DNA of 64,000 nucleotides, from the NCBI RefSeq assembly GCF_003461245.1, contig NZ_QTWS01000004.1:254-64253 (forward strand). Direction: 5' to 3'. Positions 24,229 through 34,078 of the stretch are shown here, in pieces. A model generated the notes under the pieces. That model was given only the letters and a program-made list of their open reading frames with translations, was not told the DNA's origin and searched no databases. The stretch's first letter is position 1; each line of letters begins with the position of its first letter. Source of the DNA: Blautia sp. AF19-10LB. GTDB taxonomy: Bacteria; Bacillota; Clostridia; Lachnospirales; Lachnospiraceae. Both the position numbers and the translations under genes were made by a program.

Positions 24229-25281
24229 ATGAAACTTACCAGAGAAGAATTTCGGAAATACATCTTTTCTTACAATGAAGATGAAGCCTTTTATAAAAAA
24301 CTTTATTTACAAAAAAAGAAGGATTCTGAGACATTTCAGGACTACTGCCTCAATCTGGATCGAAACTTTATTTTGGAACATCACCTGTATGTTCCTGAAC
24401 TTCTGAGCGGATCCTGGTCTCCTTATATGGAAGAAAAAGATTTCTTTCAGGATACGGTCGAGAATATCATGCTTTACAAGCACTACCGCTACACGCCTGT
24501 TTTTTCTCATAAGCATGAATTTTTTGAGATCCTTTGTGTGTATGACGGCACTGCTGATACTACGATCCAGGGGATACGGCACACGCTGCATACGGGTGAT
24601 ATCTGCATCATCCCGCCGAATACCACGCACAGTGTCGGGATCTTTGATGACAGCACGGCTTTTAATATCCTGGTGCGCAGTACGACGTTTCAGTCTACTT
24701 TCTTCCAGTCACTGACGGCTGACAGTGCCCTGGCGCAGTTTTTTGCACATGTGCTGTACCGCAAGACGGAGGGAAATTATCTGATCTTCCATAGTGGAGA
24801 TGATGTACGGATCCGAGATATGCTGGAAAATCTCTATATTGAGTATCTCGGCCACGAGAAATACAGCTATACCTTTCTCAACTCCATGCTGGTCATGTTC
24901 TGGGCGATGCTGCTTCGTTATCACGAGAACGATATCGAATCCATACTTACAAAGGATACTGCCGGAAATTCTGTCACAGAGATCCTGAACTATCTGAACC
25001 AGCATTACCAGACAGTTACGCTGAGCGAGACAGCCAGCCATTTTGGTTACAGTATTTCCCATTTCAGCACCCTGATCAAAGAAAGTACCGGAAAAACTTT
25101 TCTTCAGATCATCCGGGATATCAAGCTGAATCAGGCGTGCCGTGCACTGCGGGAAACTTCCCTGAGCAACCCTGCGATCTGTGAACTTGTCGGATATGAA
25201 AGCCCGGAACATTTCATGCGTACTTTCAAGAAAACTTACGGGATGACTCCCGGTGAATATCGCAGGAAAAATAAGGAATAA
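24229..25281 (+). CDS. AraC-family transcriptional regulator
   Basis: A 350-residue regulator. A cupin-like ligand domain covers residues about 85-170 (FSHKHEFFEILCVYDGTADT, HTLHTGDICIIPPNTTHSVG). The C-terminal double helix-turn-helix covers residues 250-350: TVTLSETASHFGYSISHFST, FLQIIRDIKLNQACRAL and VGYESPEHFMRTFKKTYGMT. It is divergent from the rhamnosidase/HPr-like/GH3 genes with 145 bp between starts, so it is the likely sugar-responsive activator of that locus (inference). The ATG is preceded by AAGGGAGAGG. Confidence 0.9.
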   Translation: MKLTREEFRKYIFSYNEDEAFYKKLYLQKKKDSETFQDYCLNLDRNFILEHHLYVPELLSGSWSPYMEEKDFFQDTVENIMLYKHYRYTPVFSHKHEFFEILCVYDGTADTTIQGIRHTLHTGDICIIPPNTTHSVGIFDDSTAFNILVRSTTFQSTFFQSLTADSALAQFFAHVLYRKTEGNYLIFHSGDDVRIRDMLENLYIEYLGHEKYSYTFLNSMLVMFWAMLLRYHENDIESILTKDTAGNSVTEILNYLNQHYQTVTLSETASHFGYSISHFSTLIKESTGKTFLQIIRDIKLNQACRALRETSLSNPAICELVGYESPEHFMRTFKKTYGMTPGEYRRKNKE

Positions 25282-25404
25282 ATTTTCACAAAAATAAAGT
25301 TTTTTTATCTTCCTGACTTTTTTTGTATATCCTCTTTACAATCCTCGAATCCTGTCGTATCTTAAAGACAGGTGAGAAAATCAATCAATATCGAGGTTTA
25401 TGTT

Positions 25405-26763
25405 ATGTGTAAAAATTCAAAGAAAAAGGCCCGTTCGATCACGATGACGACGGGCTCTTTGTGGAGAAATATTTTTCTGTTCAGTATTCCGCTGATGTGC
25501 TCTCAGCTTCTGGAAGTTATCTTTAACTTAAGCGACGTTGCTGTTGTTGGCCGGTTCGCAGATTATAAGGCACTTGGAGCGGTCGGTTCTACGACGCTGC
25601 TGGTAACATTGTTTGTGGGATTTCTGATTGGTATGGGCAGCGGTGTTAATGTCCGGGTCGCCCACGCACTTGGCTCCGGGGACCGACAGGTCACTGAGGA
25701 CACCATTCATTCAGCTCTGCTCCTCTGTGCACTGATGGGACTGCTGGTCGGTGCTGTGTGCTTCTTCTTTTCCGGCGGGATGCTTAAACTTTTGAACACC
25801 AAGGATGATCTGATCGGGCAGGCTTCCCTTTACCTGAAGATTTACGCGGTCGGTCTTCCTGCGATGGGTGTTTATAACTTTGGTAATGGAGTGTTAAGTG
25901 CCCGCGGAGATACGAAACGCCCGCTTTATTATCTGGCTGCAGCCGGTGTTCTGAATGTTATTTTGAACCTGTTTTTTGTCATCGTATTACATATGGCAGC
26001 CGCGGGTGTTGCCACAGCTACTGCGATCGCACAGTATGCTTCTGCCGCTCTGATCATGACGCATCTGCTTCGCCGCAGGGATGAATGCCATGTTTCACTG
26101 AAAAAAGTCAGACTGCACAAGGACACCAGCATTGCCATCCTGATGATCGGGGTCCCGGCAGGTATCCAGAATGCGATCTTTGCGATCGCAAACCTGTTCG
26201 TGCAGAGCGGTGTCAATTCCTTTGATACCTATATGGTCTCCGGAAATGCGGCGGCTACCAATGCGGACACGATCATTTATAATGTCATGTATGCTTTTTA
26301 TATCGCATGTTCCAGTTTTATGAGCCAGAACTACGGTGCAAGAAACAAAAAAAGAGTTCTGAAGAGTTACTTTATCAGCCTGTTTTATTCCTTCAGTATA
26401 GGACTGATCCTTGGACTGCTCCTCTTTCTCTTTGGTCATCAGTTCCTGTCGCTGTTTGCCACGGATGCTGCCGTTATCGATGCCGGCATGCAGCGGATCA
26501 AGATCATGGCGTTTTCTTACTGTGTGTCCTCTTTTATGGACTGTACGATCGCCGCATCCCGTGGGATCGGAAAGACCATCATCCCGACGATCATTATCAT
26601 CATGGGCTCCTGCGTCTTCCGTATCATATGGATCTACACGATCTTTGCCTGGGTCCACACCATCCCGGCACTGTTTCTTCTGTATCTGTTTTCATGGATC
26701 ATCACATCGATCGCAGAAATCATCTACTTTACTGTCAGCTACCGGAAACTCAGCGTCCGGTAG
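25405..26763 (+). CDS. MATE-family efflux transporter
   Basis: A 452-residue, 12-helix membrane protein of the MATE (NorM/DinF-like) family. Motifs include IPLMCSQLLEVIFNLSDVAV, VGRFADYKALGAVGS, and ALGSGDRQVTEDTIHSALLL, with the second half starting near IGVPAGIQNAIFAIANLFVQ. Such pumps export cationic drugs or metabolites with Na+ or H+; the substrate is unknown. The ATG at 25405 with GAGGTTT upstream is preferred to an upstream GTG. It follows the AraC gene on the same strand but with a 120-bp gap, so co-regulation is possible only. Confidence 0.9.
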   Translation: MCKNSKKKARSITMTTGSLWRNIFLFSIPLMCSQLLEVIFNLSDVAVVGRFADYKALGAVGSTTLLVTLFVGFLIGMGSGVNVRVAHALGSGDRQVTEDTIHSALLLCALMGLLVGAVCFFFSGGMLKLLNTKDDLIGQASLYLKIYAVGLPAMGVYNFGNGVLSARGDTKRPLYYLAAAGVLNVILNLFFVIVLHMAAAGVATATAIAQYASAALIMTHLLRRRDECHVSLKKVRLHKDTSIAILMIGVPAGIQNAIFAIANLFVQSGVNSFDTYMVSGNAAATNADTIIYNVMYAFYIACSSFMSQNYGARNKKRVLKSYFISLFYSFSIGLILGLLLFLFGHQFLSLFATDAAVIDAGMQRIKIMAFSYCVSSFMDCTIAASRGIGKTIIPTIIIIMGSCVFRIIWIYTIFAWVHTIPALFLLYLFSWIITSIAEIIYFTVSYRKLSVR

Positions 26764-26772
26764 CTGATTTTT
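26736..26772 (+). terminator. Terminator overlapping the end of the MATE gene
   Basis: CAGCTACCGG and CCGGTAGCTG pair across an 11-nt loop, followed by ATTTTTTATT. The stop codon of the MATE gene lies inside the right arm. Confidence 0.75.
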
Positions 26773-26778
26773 TATTCT

Positions 26779-28584
26779 TTATTGAAAAGGCTCGATCTTC
26801 CGCACTTCACGATCATAAGTAAAAACACCGTTGACCTCTTCTTCCACATCTGTCCACTGTGTGTAGATACTGGCACTTAATCCCTGTGGGATCAGATTTC
26901 GCACACCACTCCATCTTTCGAGGAAACGCTTCTCGTGATCTTTTTTGTTTTTGCAGATTCCATAGCCGTATAGTTTTTCTTTTGCACAGTGACCTGGTTC
27001 CCGATAGCTGTAACCGCCAAATTCTGAAAGAACGGAAGCCCTCTCTCGTTCCGGGCGGATGAACAGTTTGAAGAAATAGTTATGCAGGCTGGAAAAATCT
27101 CCGCCTCCCTGGTCAAACCATCCACTTGCCTGATCGATCAGCCGGTTCGGATCAAGTCTGCGGACGATCCTGGTCATATCCTCTGTCTGAAACTGTCCCC
27201 AGCCTTCGTTGAAGATCACCCATGCCGCAATGCTGGGATGATTTCCAAGAAGCCGGATCGTCTCTTTCATTTCCCAGATAAATTCCAGGCGGCCGGCTTT
27301 TGCTTCTCTGGAAAGCAGTCTCGGATAAACGTCACGCATTGGGATCCGAAGCCAGGAAAGCAGAGTCGCACCGTAAGTTACAAACCAGTGTTTATAGTAA
27401 CTTCCACCATTGACCATATCCTGCCAGACTACGATTCCAAGTCTGTCGCAGTGATAATACCATCTCTGCGGCTCGATCTTGAGATGCTTCCGCACCATGT
27501 TGAAGCCGGTCTTTTTCATTTCCTGGATGTCAAAGATCATCGCTGCATCAGATGGCGGCGTGTACAGACTCTCCGGCCAGTATCCCTGGTCGAGCACGCC
27601 ATTCTGGAATTGTACTTCGCCGTTAAGACAGATCCGCGGGAATTCCTCATGAACTTTCGTTTCCAGAGAAAACTTCCGCATGGCGAAATAGCTGATGGCT
27701 CTGTCGTCTCCCAACTTTACTTCAAAATAATAAAGATACGGAGTTTCACAGTTCCACAGAGAAATGGACTCAATCGGGATCTCGATCCATTTGTCACTTA
27801 CAGCCTGTACTGCTGTTTCCAGCATATCCTCTGTAGAAATCTGTGACGGTTTCACTACCGGATCTGGATAAAGTCCTGGTTTTCGTATTTTTATTTCTAT
27901 CGGAAAATTTCTGGAAAGTTTATCCACATTCTTTTTATCTGTACTATAACTGGAACTTACTTTAATCCTGATAATCTTTTTCTCGATATCCGGAACTGTT
28001 TTTATTTCTTTTATGTAGGTTTCCGGCACTTTTTCCAGCCATACTGTCTGCCAGATGCCGCTCTGGGCGATATAAAACATGCCGCCTGCATTAAGTTTCT
28101 GTTTTCCCTTCGAATGGTAGGAAGTATCACTCAAGTCTTTGACAGCTACTATAAGTTCATTTGCGCTTTCCTGCGCGTATCTGGAAATATCCACTTCAAA
28201 CGGAAGATATCCTCCCGTATGACGTTTCACCTTATGTCCGTTAATCCGAACTTCACAGGACTGATCTACCGCACCGAAATGGAGCAGGATGCGGTTTTGC
28301 CCCTTTTCTCTGTCCCAGCCCGGAAGATCGAAATTTCTCCGGTACCACAGATATTCATCTGGTTTAAGCTGACGTCCGACTCCTGAAAGAGCTGTCTCAG
28401 GCGAAAACGGCACGAGGATCCTGCCCTCATACTGCTGTGGCTGTTTATTGTCTATAGTAAAAGCATAATCCCACCAGCCATTGAGGATCTGATAATCTTC
28501 TCTCATCAGAAGTGGTCTCGGATATTCCTCCAGCACATGATCCCTGTCGAGATTTTTTCCCCATCTTGTGTAAAGCTGCTTCAT
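26779..28584 (-). CDS. Glycoside hydrolase family 2
   Basis: A 601-residue cytosolic enzyme with the GH2 order: sugar-binding jelly roll (residues 25-185; WDYAFTIDN, LWYRRNFDLP, HFGAVDQSCEVRINGHKVKR, HTGGYLPFEVDIS), an immunoglobulin-like domain (to about 310), and a TIM barrel with acid/base Glu in VIFNEGWGQF and nucleophile Glu in VLSEFGGYSYRE. GH2 includes beta-galactosidases, mannosidases and glucuronidases; this protein falls among short, uncharacterised members, so specificity is open. The ATG at 28584 has AAAGGACGGG upstream. It converges on the MATE gene. Confidence 0.9.
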   Translation of the reverse strand: MKQLYTRWGKNLDRDHVLEEYPRPLLMREDYQILNGWWDYAFTIDNKQPQQYEGRILVPFSPETALSGVGRQLKPDEYLWYRRNFDLPGWDREKGQNRILLHFGAVDQSCEVRINGHKVKRHTGGYLPFEVDISRYAQESANELIVAVKDLSDTSYHSKGKQKLNAGGMFYIAQSGIWQTVWLEKVPETYIKEIKTVPDIEKKIIRIKVSSSYSTDKKNVDKLSRNFPIEIKIRKPGLYPDPVVKPSQISTEDMLETAVQAVSDKWIEIPIESISLWNCETPYLYYFEVKLGDDRAISYFAMRKFSLETKVHEEFPRICLNGEVQFQNGVLDQGYWPESLYTPPSDAAMIFDIQEMKKTGFNMVRKHLKIEPQRWYYHCDRLGIVVWQDMVNGGSYYKHWFVTYGATLLSWLRIPMRDVYPRLLSREAKAGRLEFIWEMKETIRLLGNHPSIAAWVIFNEGWGQFQTEDMTRIVRRLDPNRLIDQASGWFDQGGGDFSSLHNYFFKLFIRPERERASVLSEFGGYSYREPGHCAKEKLYGYGICKNKKDHEKRFLERWSGVRNLIPQGLSASIYTQWTDVEEEVNGVFTYDREVRKIEPFQ

Positions 28585-28788
28585 AAGATTCCCGTCCTTT
28601 CTGATGATATTTCTGCCTGGTGATGCCAGCAAATGCTTTCTATATTATATATAGAAGATTTTTTTTTATTCATTGTACATTTGGGGAATACTTATGTCAA
28701 GAAAGCAGGATAATGCTGAAATCACTGCCCAAACATGACATGAAGTGTTAAATTATTATCATTTTTTCAAAATTTAATGGTTTTTTTA

Positions 28789-28816
28789 TTGCTTTTATTG
28801 ATGAATTATGTATAAT
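28789..28816 (+). promoter_or_regulatory. Promoter of pckA
   Basis: TTGCTT (28789-28794) and a consensus TATAAT (28811-28816) are 16 bp apart on the plus strand. Transcription would start near 28823 and give a leader of about 85 nt. Confidence 0.65.
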
Positions 28817-28822
28817 TAACTC

Positions 28823-28885
28823 TATGAGAAGTTGGCGCGTTCCACTTCTTAGAGGTTATAGGAAGCCAGCATGTAGATGGCTCTA
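28823..28885 (+). promoter_or_regulatory. Two hairpins in the pckA leader
   Basis: GAGAAGT pairs with ACTTCTTAG around a GC-rich loop, and AGCCAGCATGTAGATGGCT forms a second small stem. No terminator follows, so they are more likely mRNA-stability or binding elements than an attenuator. No known riboswitch was recognised. Confidence 0.35.
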
Positions 28886-28909
28886 TTAAAGAAGAGAGGT
28901 AAATGTAAG

Positions 28910-30514
28910 ATGGCAAAAATCGATTTAACTAAGTATGGCATCACTGGCACAACTGAAATTGTGTACAATCCTTCTTATGAAGTATTATTTGAGGAAGAGA
29001 CTAAAGCAGGTCTTGAAGGATTTGAAGTAGGCCAGGAAACAGAACTCGGCGCTGTTAACGTAATGACAGGTATCTACACCGGACGTTCTCCTAAAGACAA
29101 ATACATCGTTATGGATGAGAACTCCAAAAATACAGTTTGGTGGACTTCTGATGAATACAAAAACGACAACCATCCGGCTACTCAGGAAGCATGGACAGTA
29201 GTTAAGGATCTTGCTAAAAAAGAACTTTCCAACAAGAGACTTTTCGTAGTTGATGCATTCTGCGGTGCTAACAAAGACACTCGTATGGCAATCCGTTTCA
29301 TCGTTGAAGTTGCATGGCAGGCACACTTCGTAACAAACATGTTCATCAAACCAACAGCTGAAGAACTTGAAACATTCGAGCCAGATTTCATCGTATACAA
29401 TGCTTCCAAAGCAAAAGTTACAAACTACAACGAACTTGGTCTGAACTCTGAGACAGCTGTAATGTTCAACATCACAACTAAAGAGCAGGTTATCGTAAAC
29501 ACATGGTACGGCGGAGAAATGAAGAAAGGTATGTTCTCTATGATGAACTACTTCCTTCCACTTAAAGGAATGGCTTCCATGCACTGCTCTGCAAACACAG
29601 ACATGAACGGTGAAAACACCGCTATCTTCTTCGGACTTTCCGGAACAGGTAAAACAACTCTTTCCACAGACCCGAAACGTCTCCTGATCGGTGATGACGA
29701 GCACGGCTGGGATGACAACGGTGTATTCAACTTCGAAGGCGGATGCTACGCTAAGGTTATCAACCTTGACAAAGAATCTGAGCCAGATATCTACAATGCA
29801 ATCAAACGTAACGCTCTTCTTGAGAACGTAACAGTTGATGCAAACGGAAAGATTGACTTCAACGATAAGAGCGTAACAGAGAACACTCGTGTTTCCTATC
29901 CGATCGACCACATCGAAAAAATCGTTCGCCCGATCTCTTCTGCACCGGCAGCTAAGAACGTAATCTTCCTGTCCGCAGATGCATTCGGCGTACTTCCTCC
30001 AGTATCTATCCTGACAGAAGCTCAGACACAGTACTACTTCCTGTCCGGATTCACAGCAAAACTTGCTGGTACAGAGCGTGGAATCACAGAGCCTACACCT
30101 ACATTCTCAGCTTGCTTCGGCCAGGCATTCCTGGAACTGCACCCAACCAAATATGCAGAAGAGCTTGTTAAGAAAATGGAAAAGAGCGGAGCAAAAGCTT
30201 ACCTCGTTAACACAGGATGGAATGGAACAGGCAAACGTATCTCCATTAAAGACACTCGTGGTATCATCGATGCTATCCTCAACGGAGATATCAACAACGC
30301 TCCTACCAAGACAATTCCATACTTCAACTTTGAAGTTCCTACAGAACTTACAGGCGTTGATACAGGAATCCTTGACCCACGTGACACATACGCAGATGCT
30401 GCTCAGTGGGAAGAAAAAGCAAAAGATCTTGCTGCAAGATTCATCAAGAACTTCGCTAAATATGAAGGAAATGAAGCTGGTAAAGCACTTGTTGCTGCTG
30501 GTCCTCAGTTATAA
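28910..30514 (+). CDS. pckA: Phosphoenolpyruvate carboxykinase (ATP)
   Basis: A 534-residue enzyme interconverting oxaloacetate + ATP and PEP + CO2 + ADP. Signatures: [12 protein letters not shown] for the substrate Arg, [20 protein letters not shown], the P-loop [16 protein letters not shown] and the metal-binding [20 protein letters not shown]. In gut anaerobes it often runs toward oxaloacetate for anaplerosis or succinate formation (family knowledge). The ATG at 28910 follows AGAGAGGT; the longer frame includes the leader. Codon bias is strong, as for a highly expressed gene. Own promoter and terminator. Confidence 0.97.
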   Translation: MAKIDLTKYGITGTTEIVYNPSYEVLFEEETKAGLEGFEVGQETELGAVNVMTGIYTGRSPKDKYIVMDENSKNTVWWTSDEYKNDNHPATQEAWTVVKDLAKKELSNKRLFVVDAFCGANKDTRMAIRFIVEVAWQAHFVTNMFIKPTAEELETFEPDFIVYNASKAKVTNYNELGLNSETAVMFNITTKEQVIVNTWYGGEMKKGMFSMMNYFLPLKGMASMHCSANTDMNGENTAIFFGLSGTGKTTLSTDPKRLLIGDDEHGWDDNGVFNFEGGCYAKVINLDKESEPDIYNAIKRNALLENVTVDANGKIDFNDKSVTENTRVSYPIDHIEKIVRPISSAPAAKNVIFLSADAFGVLPPVSILTEAQTQYYFLSGFTAKLAGTERGITEPTPTFSACFGQAFLELHPTKYAEELVKKMEKSGAKAYLVNTGWNGTGKRISIKDTRGIIDAILNGDINNAPTKTIPYFNFEVPTELTGVDTGILDPRDTYADAAQWEEKAKDLAARFIKNFAKYEGNEAGKALVAAGPQL

Positions 30515-30534
30515 TTTCATATTTGAACCAAAGA

Positions 30535-30570
30535 GGGGCTGCCGTACATACGGACAGCCCCATTATTTTT
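30535..30570 (+). terminator. Terminator of pckA
   Basis: GGGGCTGCCGTA and TACGGACAGCCCC pair with one bulged base; ATTATTTTTT follows. Confidence 0.85.
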
Positions 30571-30640
30571 TACCGGGCATGTTCTGTTTCATGCAGCATT
30601 CCGGCGATAAAAAAATAACTACGAAACGAGATGATAACCT

Positions 30641-32428
30641 ATGAGTTGGTACAATGAAGCAATTTTTTATCACATCTATCCACTTGGACTTTGCGGTGCA
30701 CCGAAACAGAATGAGTACACCACTCCTGTCCACCGTCTGAACACTCTCCTCCCATGGATCAACCACATCAAAGAGATCGGATGCACCGCCCTGTACATCG
30801 GACCTCTCTTCGAAAGTGTCGGACATGGTTATGAAACCACCGATTATAAGAAGCTTGACTCCCGTCTTGGAACAAACGAAGACCTGACCGCTTTTGTCAA
30901 AGCATGTCACGAAAAAGGCATCAAAGTAATCTTCGACGGTGTATTCAACCACACAGGACGTGATTTCTTTGCATTCAAGGATATCCAGAAGAACCGCGAA
31001 CATTCTCAGTACCTTAACTGGTACTGCAATGTCAATTTCTGGGGAAACAATGAATACAATGACGGATTTTCCTATGACAACTGGGGCGGATACAATCTGC
31101 TTGTCAAGCTGAACCAGCGAAATCCGGAAGTTCAGAATTATATCTGTGATGTGATCCGCTACTGGGTTTCTGAGTTTGATGTCGATGGAATCCGTCTGGA
31201 TGCCGCTGATGTCCTGGATTTTGATTTCATGCGTGCACTCCGCCGTACTGCCGAGGAAGTCAAACCTGATTTCTGGCTGATGGGTGAAGTTATCCATGGC
31301 GATTACAGCCGCTGGGTAAATGGCGAGACACTGCACAGTGTCACAAACTATGCTCTGCACAAAGCTCTTTACAGTGGACACAATGACCATAACTATTTCG
31401 AGATCGCACATACAGTGAAATATCTCCAGAACATGGGAAATCTTGATCTGTACAACTTTGTTGACAATCACGATGTAGAACGAATCTACACCAAACTGTC
31501 CAATAAAGCGCATTTTAATCCGGTTCATGTACTTCTTTATACTCTTCCGGGAGTTCCAAGTATCTATTATGGTTCTGAGTTTGGAATTGAAGGACGCAAG
31601 GAACGTTCCTCTGATGACAGCCTGAGACCTGCCCTGGTTCTTGCAGACTACGCAGATGCGAAAGAAACAAATCCATGTACAGCTCTGGTTGCCGCTCTTG
31701 GAAAGATCAGACAGAATACCCCGGCTCTGAGCTACGGAAGTTATGCAGAACTGCAGCTTACTAACCGCCAGTTTGCTTTTGCCCGTGATCTGGACGGTGT
31801 GCGCGTGGTCGTAACTGTCAACAATGATGACAACGATGCTTGGATGAACCTCCCTGCTGGAAATGCATCTGAATATGTCGGCACTCTGACCGGTCAGAAA
31901 GTTTCTGTCGAGGGCGAACGCATCAATGTATGTGTTCATGCAAACAGCGGTGAGATCTGGGTACCTGCCGGTGATATGCCGGAGTACACGCCTGTCAAGG
32001 TAGAGGTGAAGGAAAAAGCTGTTAAAGAATCTGTCAAAGAAGAGACTCCTGCTGCCGAAGAGACTCCTGCTGCCGAAGAGACTGCTGTTGCTGAAGAGAC
32101 TACAGTTGCTGAAAAAACATCTGCCACAAAGACAGAGGAAAAAGAAACTGCTTCCGAAAGTACAGATGTAAATACTATCAGCACTGCCACAAAGGAAACT
32201 GCCGCTACAGAAGAAAAAGTTACCGAGGCATCAGAAAAATCCACAGCAAAAGAACCTGTCAAGGTTGACCCGAACAAGGCTCCGGAAGCCATGACCGTCG
32301 AAGAACTCCAGGCTGCCATCCTTGCAAAGATGGCTAACAACGGACCTGTCACCGATCAGATGAAAAAGACTGTCGATGACAACATCTGGCATGATTCTCT
32401 TGTAAACTGGCTCAAGAGTTTCCGATAA
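30641..32428 (+). CDS. GH13 alpha-amylase-family enzyme with low-complexity C-terminal tail
   Basis: A 595-residue cytosolic protein without signal peptide. The GH13 barrel spans residues 1-370: VIFDGVFNHTGRDFFAF, FDVDGIRLDAADVLDFDF (nucleophile Asp), LMGEVIHGDYS (acid/base Glu) and LYNFVDNHDVERIY (third Asp). A beta domain follows to about 445. Residues 447-543 are rich in Glu, Thr, Ala and Lys and contain four 18-bp tandem repeats (EETPAA type, 32039-32110). The last 50 residues form a predicted helical cap (PEAMTVEELQAAILAKM, SLVNWLKSF). The natural substrate is likely intracellular alpha-glucan or oligosaccharide. The tail is unusual for GH13. Confidence 0.85.
   Translation: MSWYNEAIFYHIYPLGLCGAPKQNEYTTPVHRLNTLLPWINHIKEIGCTALYIGPLFESVGHGYETTDYKKLDSRLGTNEDLTAFVKACHEKGIKVIFDGVFNHTGRDFFAFKDIQKNREHSQYLNWYCNVNFWGNNEYNDGFSYDNWGGYNLLVKLNQRNPEVQNYICDVIRYWVSEFDVDGIRLDAADVLDFDFMRALRRTAEEVKPDFWLMGEVIHGDYSRWVNGETLHSVTNYALHKALYSGHNDHNYFEIAHTVKYLQNMGNLDLYNFVDNHDVERIYTKLSNKAHFNPVHVLLYTLPGVPSIYYGSEFGIEGRKERSSDDSLRPALVLADYADAKETNPCTALVAALGKIRQNTPALSYGSYAELQLTNRQFAFARDLDGVRVVVTVNNDDNDAWMNLPAGNASEYVGTLTGQKVSVEGERINVCVHANSGEIWVPAGDMPEYTPVKVEVKEKAVKESVKEETPAAEETPAAEETAVAEETTVAEKTSATKTEEKETASESTDVNTISTATKETAATEEKVTEASEKSTAKEPVKVDPNKAPEAMTVEELQAAILAKMANNGPVTDQMKKTVDDNIWHDSLVNWLKSFR
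32039..32110 (+). repeat. Four 18-bp tandem repeats inside the GH13 gene
   Basis: GAAGAGACTCCTGCTGCC occurs twice exactly and twice with changes, encoding EETPAA, EETPAA, EETAVA and EETTVA. The reading frame is kept, so copy-number change would alter tail length only. Confidence 0.85.
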
Positions 32429-32468
32429 AATCAAAGAAACATATCTGCAATATCAATTTACGCAGATA

Positions 32469-32515
32469 ATATACAGACAGAGAGCATTTCCACTATGGAT
32501 CTGCTCCCTGTCTGT
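32469..32515. terminator. Hairpin between convergent GH13 and ATPase genes
   Basis: ATACAGACAG(A)GAGCA pairs with TGCTCCCTGTCTGTAT across an 18-nt loop. It can serve both converging transcripts, though the U tracts are weak. Confidence 0.6.
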
Positions 32516-32553
32516 ATTCTATACTATTTTGTTTATATACTGATCTTTGCGCC

Positions 32554-34038
32554 TTACTCAAATAATTTCTTCACCATCTCTGCATCAAATGTTACAGAGG
32601 ATACCTTATTTACCTCGATCTGATACAGCGCATTTGCTGCGATATGCTCTGCCGCCTGCTCCAAATCACGGATTCCTGTAGTATCCGCAAACTGCTCGAT
32701 CACTGCATCCAGTCCATCCGGTGCGATCACGCACTCTTCTTCTCTTAAGTTCATTCTCTTGAGAACTTTTGGAAGGGCAAATTTGGAGAAGATGACTTTC
32801 TTCTCTTCTGCTGTATAATCCGGAAGTTCAATGACCGCAAAACGGGACATTAACGGTGCACTGATCTGTGCTTTGTCATTTGCTGTTGCGATCGGATATA
32901 CACCGACGGTCGGAACCATACATTCCATGTAGTTGTCTGTGAATCCCAGGTTATCGAGAAGTGTCAGAAGCACGTCTGCCGGATTTCCGTTTCCTTTACC
33001 GTTGGTTGCTTTATCCAGCTCATTGATGATAAATACAAGATTGGATTCTCCTGCCATGGAAAATGCCTCCATGATGATTCCCGGTTTGGCATTGGCATAA
33101 ACACGGGAACTTCCTGTAAGCTGCTCAGGATCGTTGATGGAACTCATATCAAGAGTTGTCCACGGAAGTTTCAGGATACGTGCTACGGCATATGCGATCT
33201 GGGATTTACCTGTTCCTGCCGGTCCTACAAGCAGAAGTCCATACGCCGGAAGTGTATGGGTACGGTTAATCTGAATGATCGTCTCGATGATTCTCTGTTT
33301 TACTTTCTCCATTCCGTAAAGTTCTTCGTCAAGAATACGGCGTGCCTCTACCGGGTCGATGGATTCAAAGTAATTATTCTTCCACTGGATGTTCATCATA
33401 ATGGACAGTGCTCTCTGTGCATGTCTTCTTTCTTCCTGAGAGACCTCATGGGAACGTGCTACGGCAAGGTTTCGTCTTGCCCAGAGGCGGATGTTATCCG
33501 GCATGGTCCTTCCCGCACAGGTCATAAAGTCTGTGATGCTCTGGATACTGGTGAGCTTCATGTTGTCGCCCTCTTCATTCTCGTCCTCGTTCTCTGGAAG
33601 TTCTGTCGGTGCATTGCTTGCGAGCAGACGCTCGATCATAAACTGAAGAAATCCATCCTCTGCAGAAAGCTTGGTGCCGCCTCCGAATGCGGTCTCTCGG
33701 ATCTTGTAGACTGCATAGCCTTCTCCAGTATTCTGTCCTGATAATCGTACACTGATATGGTTTTCACCAAGCCATTTGACAAGGCTTACGAAACGTGCAT
33801 CGATCTTGAGGATATCTGCCGGGAATACGCCATCCTCTTCTTTGAATTCAAAAGAAGATTTCTGGTTTGGATTAGAGAATACGCCACAGGAATGATGATT
33901 CCACTGGCGGCTTGTGTTGTCCAGGACCAGGATCGGTTTCTCCGGAGATGGTTTTGTTTCATTGGAGCGGAATGTGGTGTAGGTGCATTCCGGATCTTTC
34001 TTTTCGGTTGTTGCATTGCTGAAATCAAATACAGGCAT
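32554..34038 (-). CDS. Lon-type AAA+ ATPase without protease domain
   Basis: A 494-residue protein. Residues about 215-490 match the ATPase module of Lon: ARRILDEELYGMEKVKQRI, Walker A LLVGPAGTGKSQIAYAVA, SSRVYANAKPGIIMEAF, and sensor-1 region YPIATANDKAQISAPLMSRF. The Walker B sequence is VFIINELDKA, where Asn stands in place of the usual Asp (LLDEIDK in Lon). The Lon Ser-Lys protease domain is absent. The N-terminal 200 residues are of unknown type. It lies 40 bp downstream of topB on the same strand and may be co-transcribed. A remodelling or binding role that does not need fast hydrolysis is possible (inference). Confidence 0.75.
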   Translation of the reverse strand: MPVFDFSNATTEKKDPECTYTTFRSNETKPSPEKPILVLDNTSRQWNHHSCGVFSNPNQKSSFEFKEEDGVFPADILKIDARFVSLVKWLGENHISVRLSGQNTGEGYAVYKIRETAFGGGTKLSAEDGFLQFMIERLLASNAPTELPENEDENEEGDNMKLTSIQSITDFMTCAGRTMPDNIRLWARRNLAVARSHEVSQEERRHAQRALSIMMNIQWKNNYFESIDPVEARRILDEELYGMEKVKQRIIETIIQINRTHTLPAYGLLLVGPAGTGKSQIAYAVARILKLPWTTLDMSSINDPEQLTGSSRVYANAKPGIIMEAFSMAGESNLVFIINELDKATNGKGNGNPADVLLTLLDNLGFTDNYMECMVPTVGVYPIATANDKAQISAPLMSRFAVIELPDYTAEEKKVIFSKFALPKVLKRMNLREEECVIAPDGLDAVIEQFADTTGIRDLEQAAEHIAANALYQIEVNKVSSVTFDAEMVKKLFE

Positions 34039-34078
34039 AACGGCTTCTCCTTTATCTTAATTATTTTGTAGTTTTGTA

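Larger units (their letters stand above)
28585..28909. other. Divergent promoter region between GH2 and pckA
   Basis: The region is AT-rich and gene-free. It contains the pckA promoter at 28789-28816 and a structured leader at 28823-28885. Confidence 0.6.

Noticed and set aside
28985..29911. A 308-residue frame opposite pckA
   Set aside because: Antisense shadow with no family resemblance.
30563..31939. A 458-residue frame opposite the GH13 gene
   Set aside because: Antisense to a clear GH13 gene and no initiation signal.
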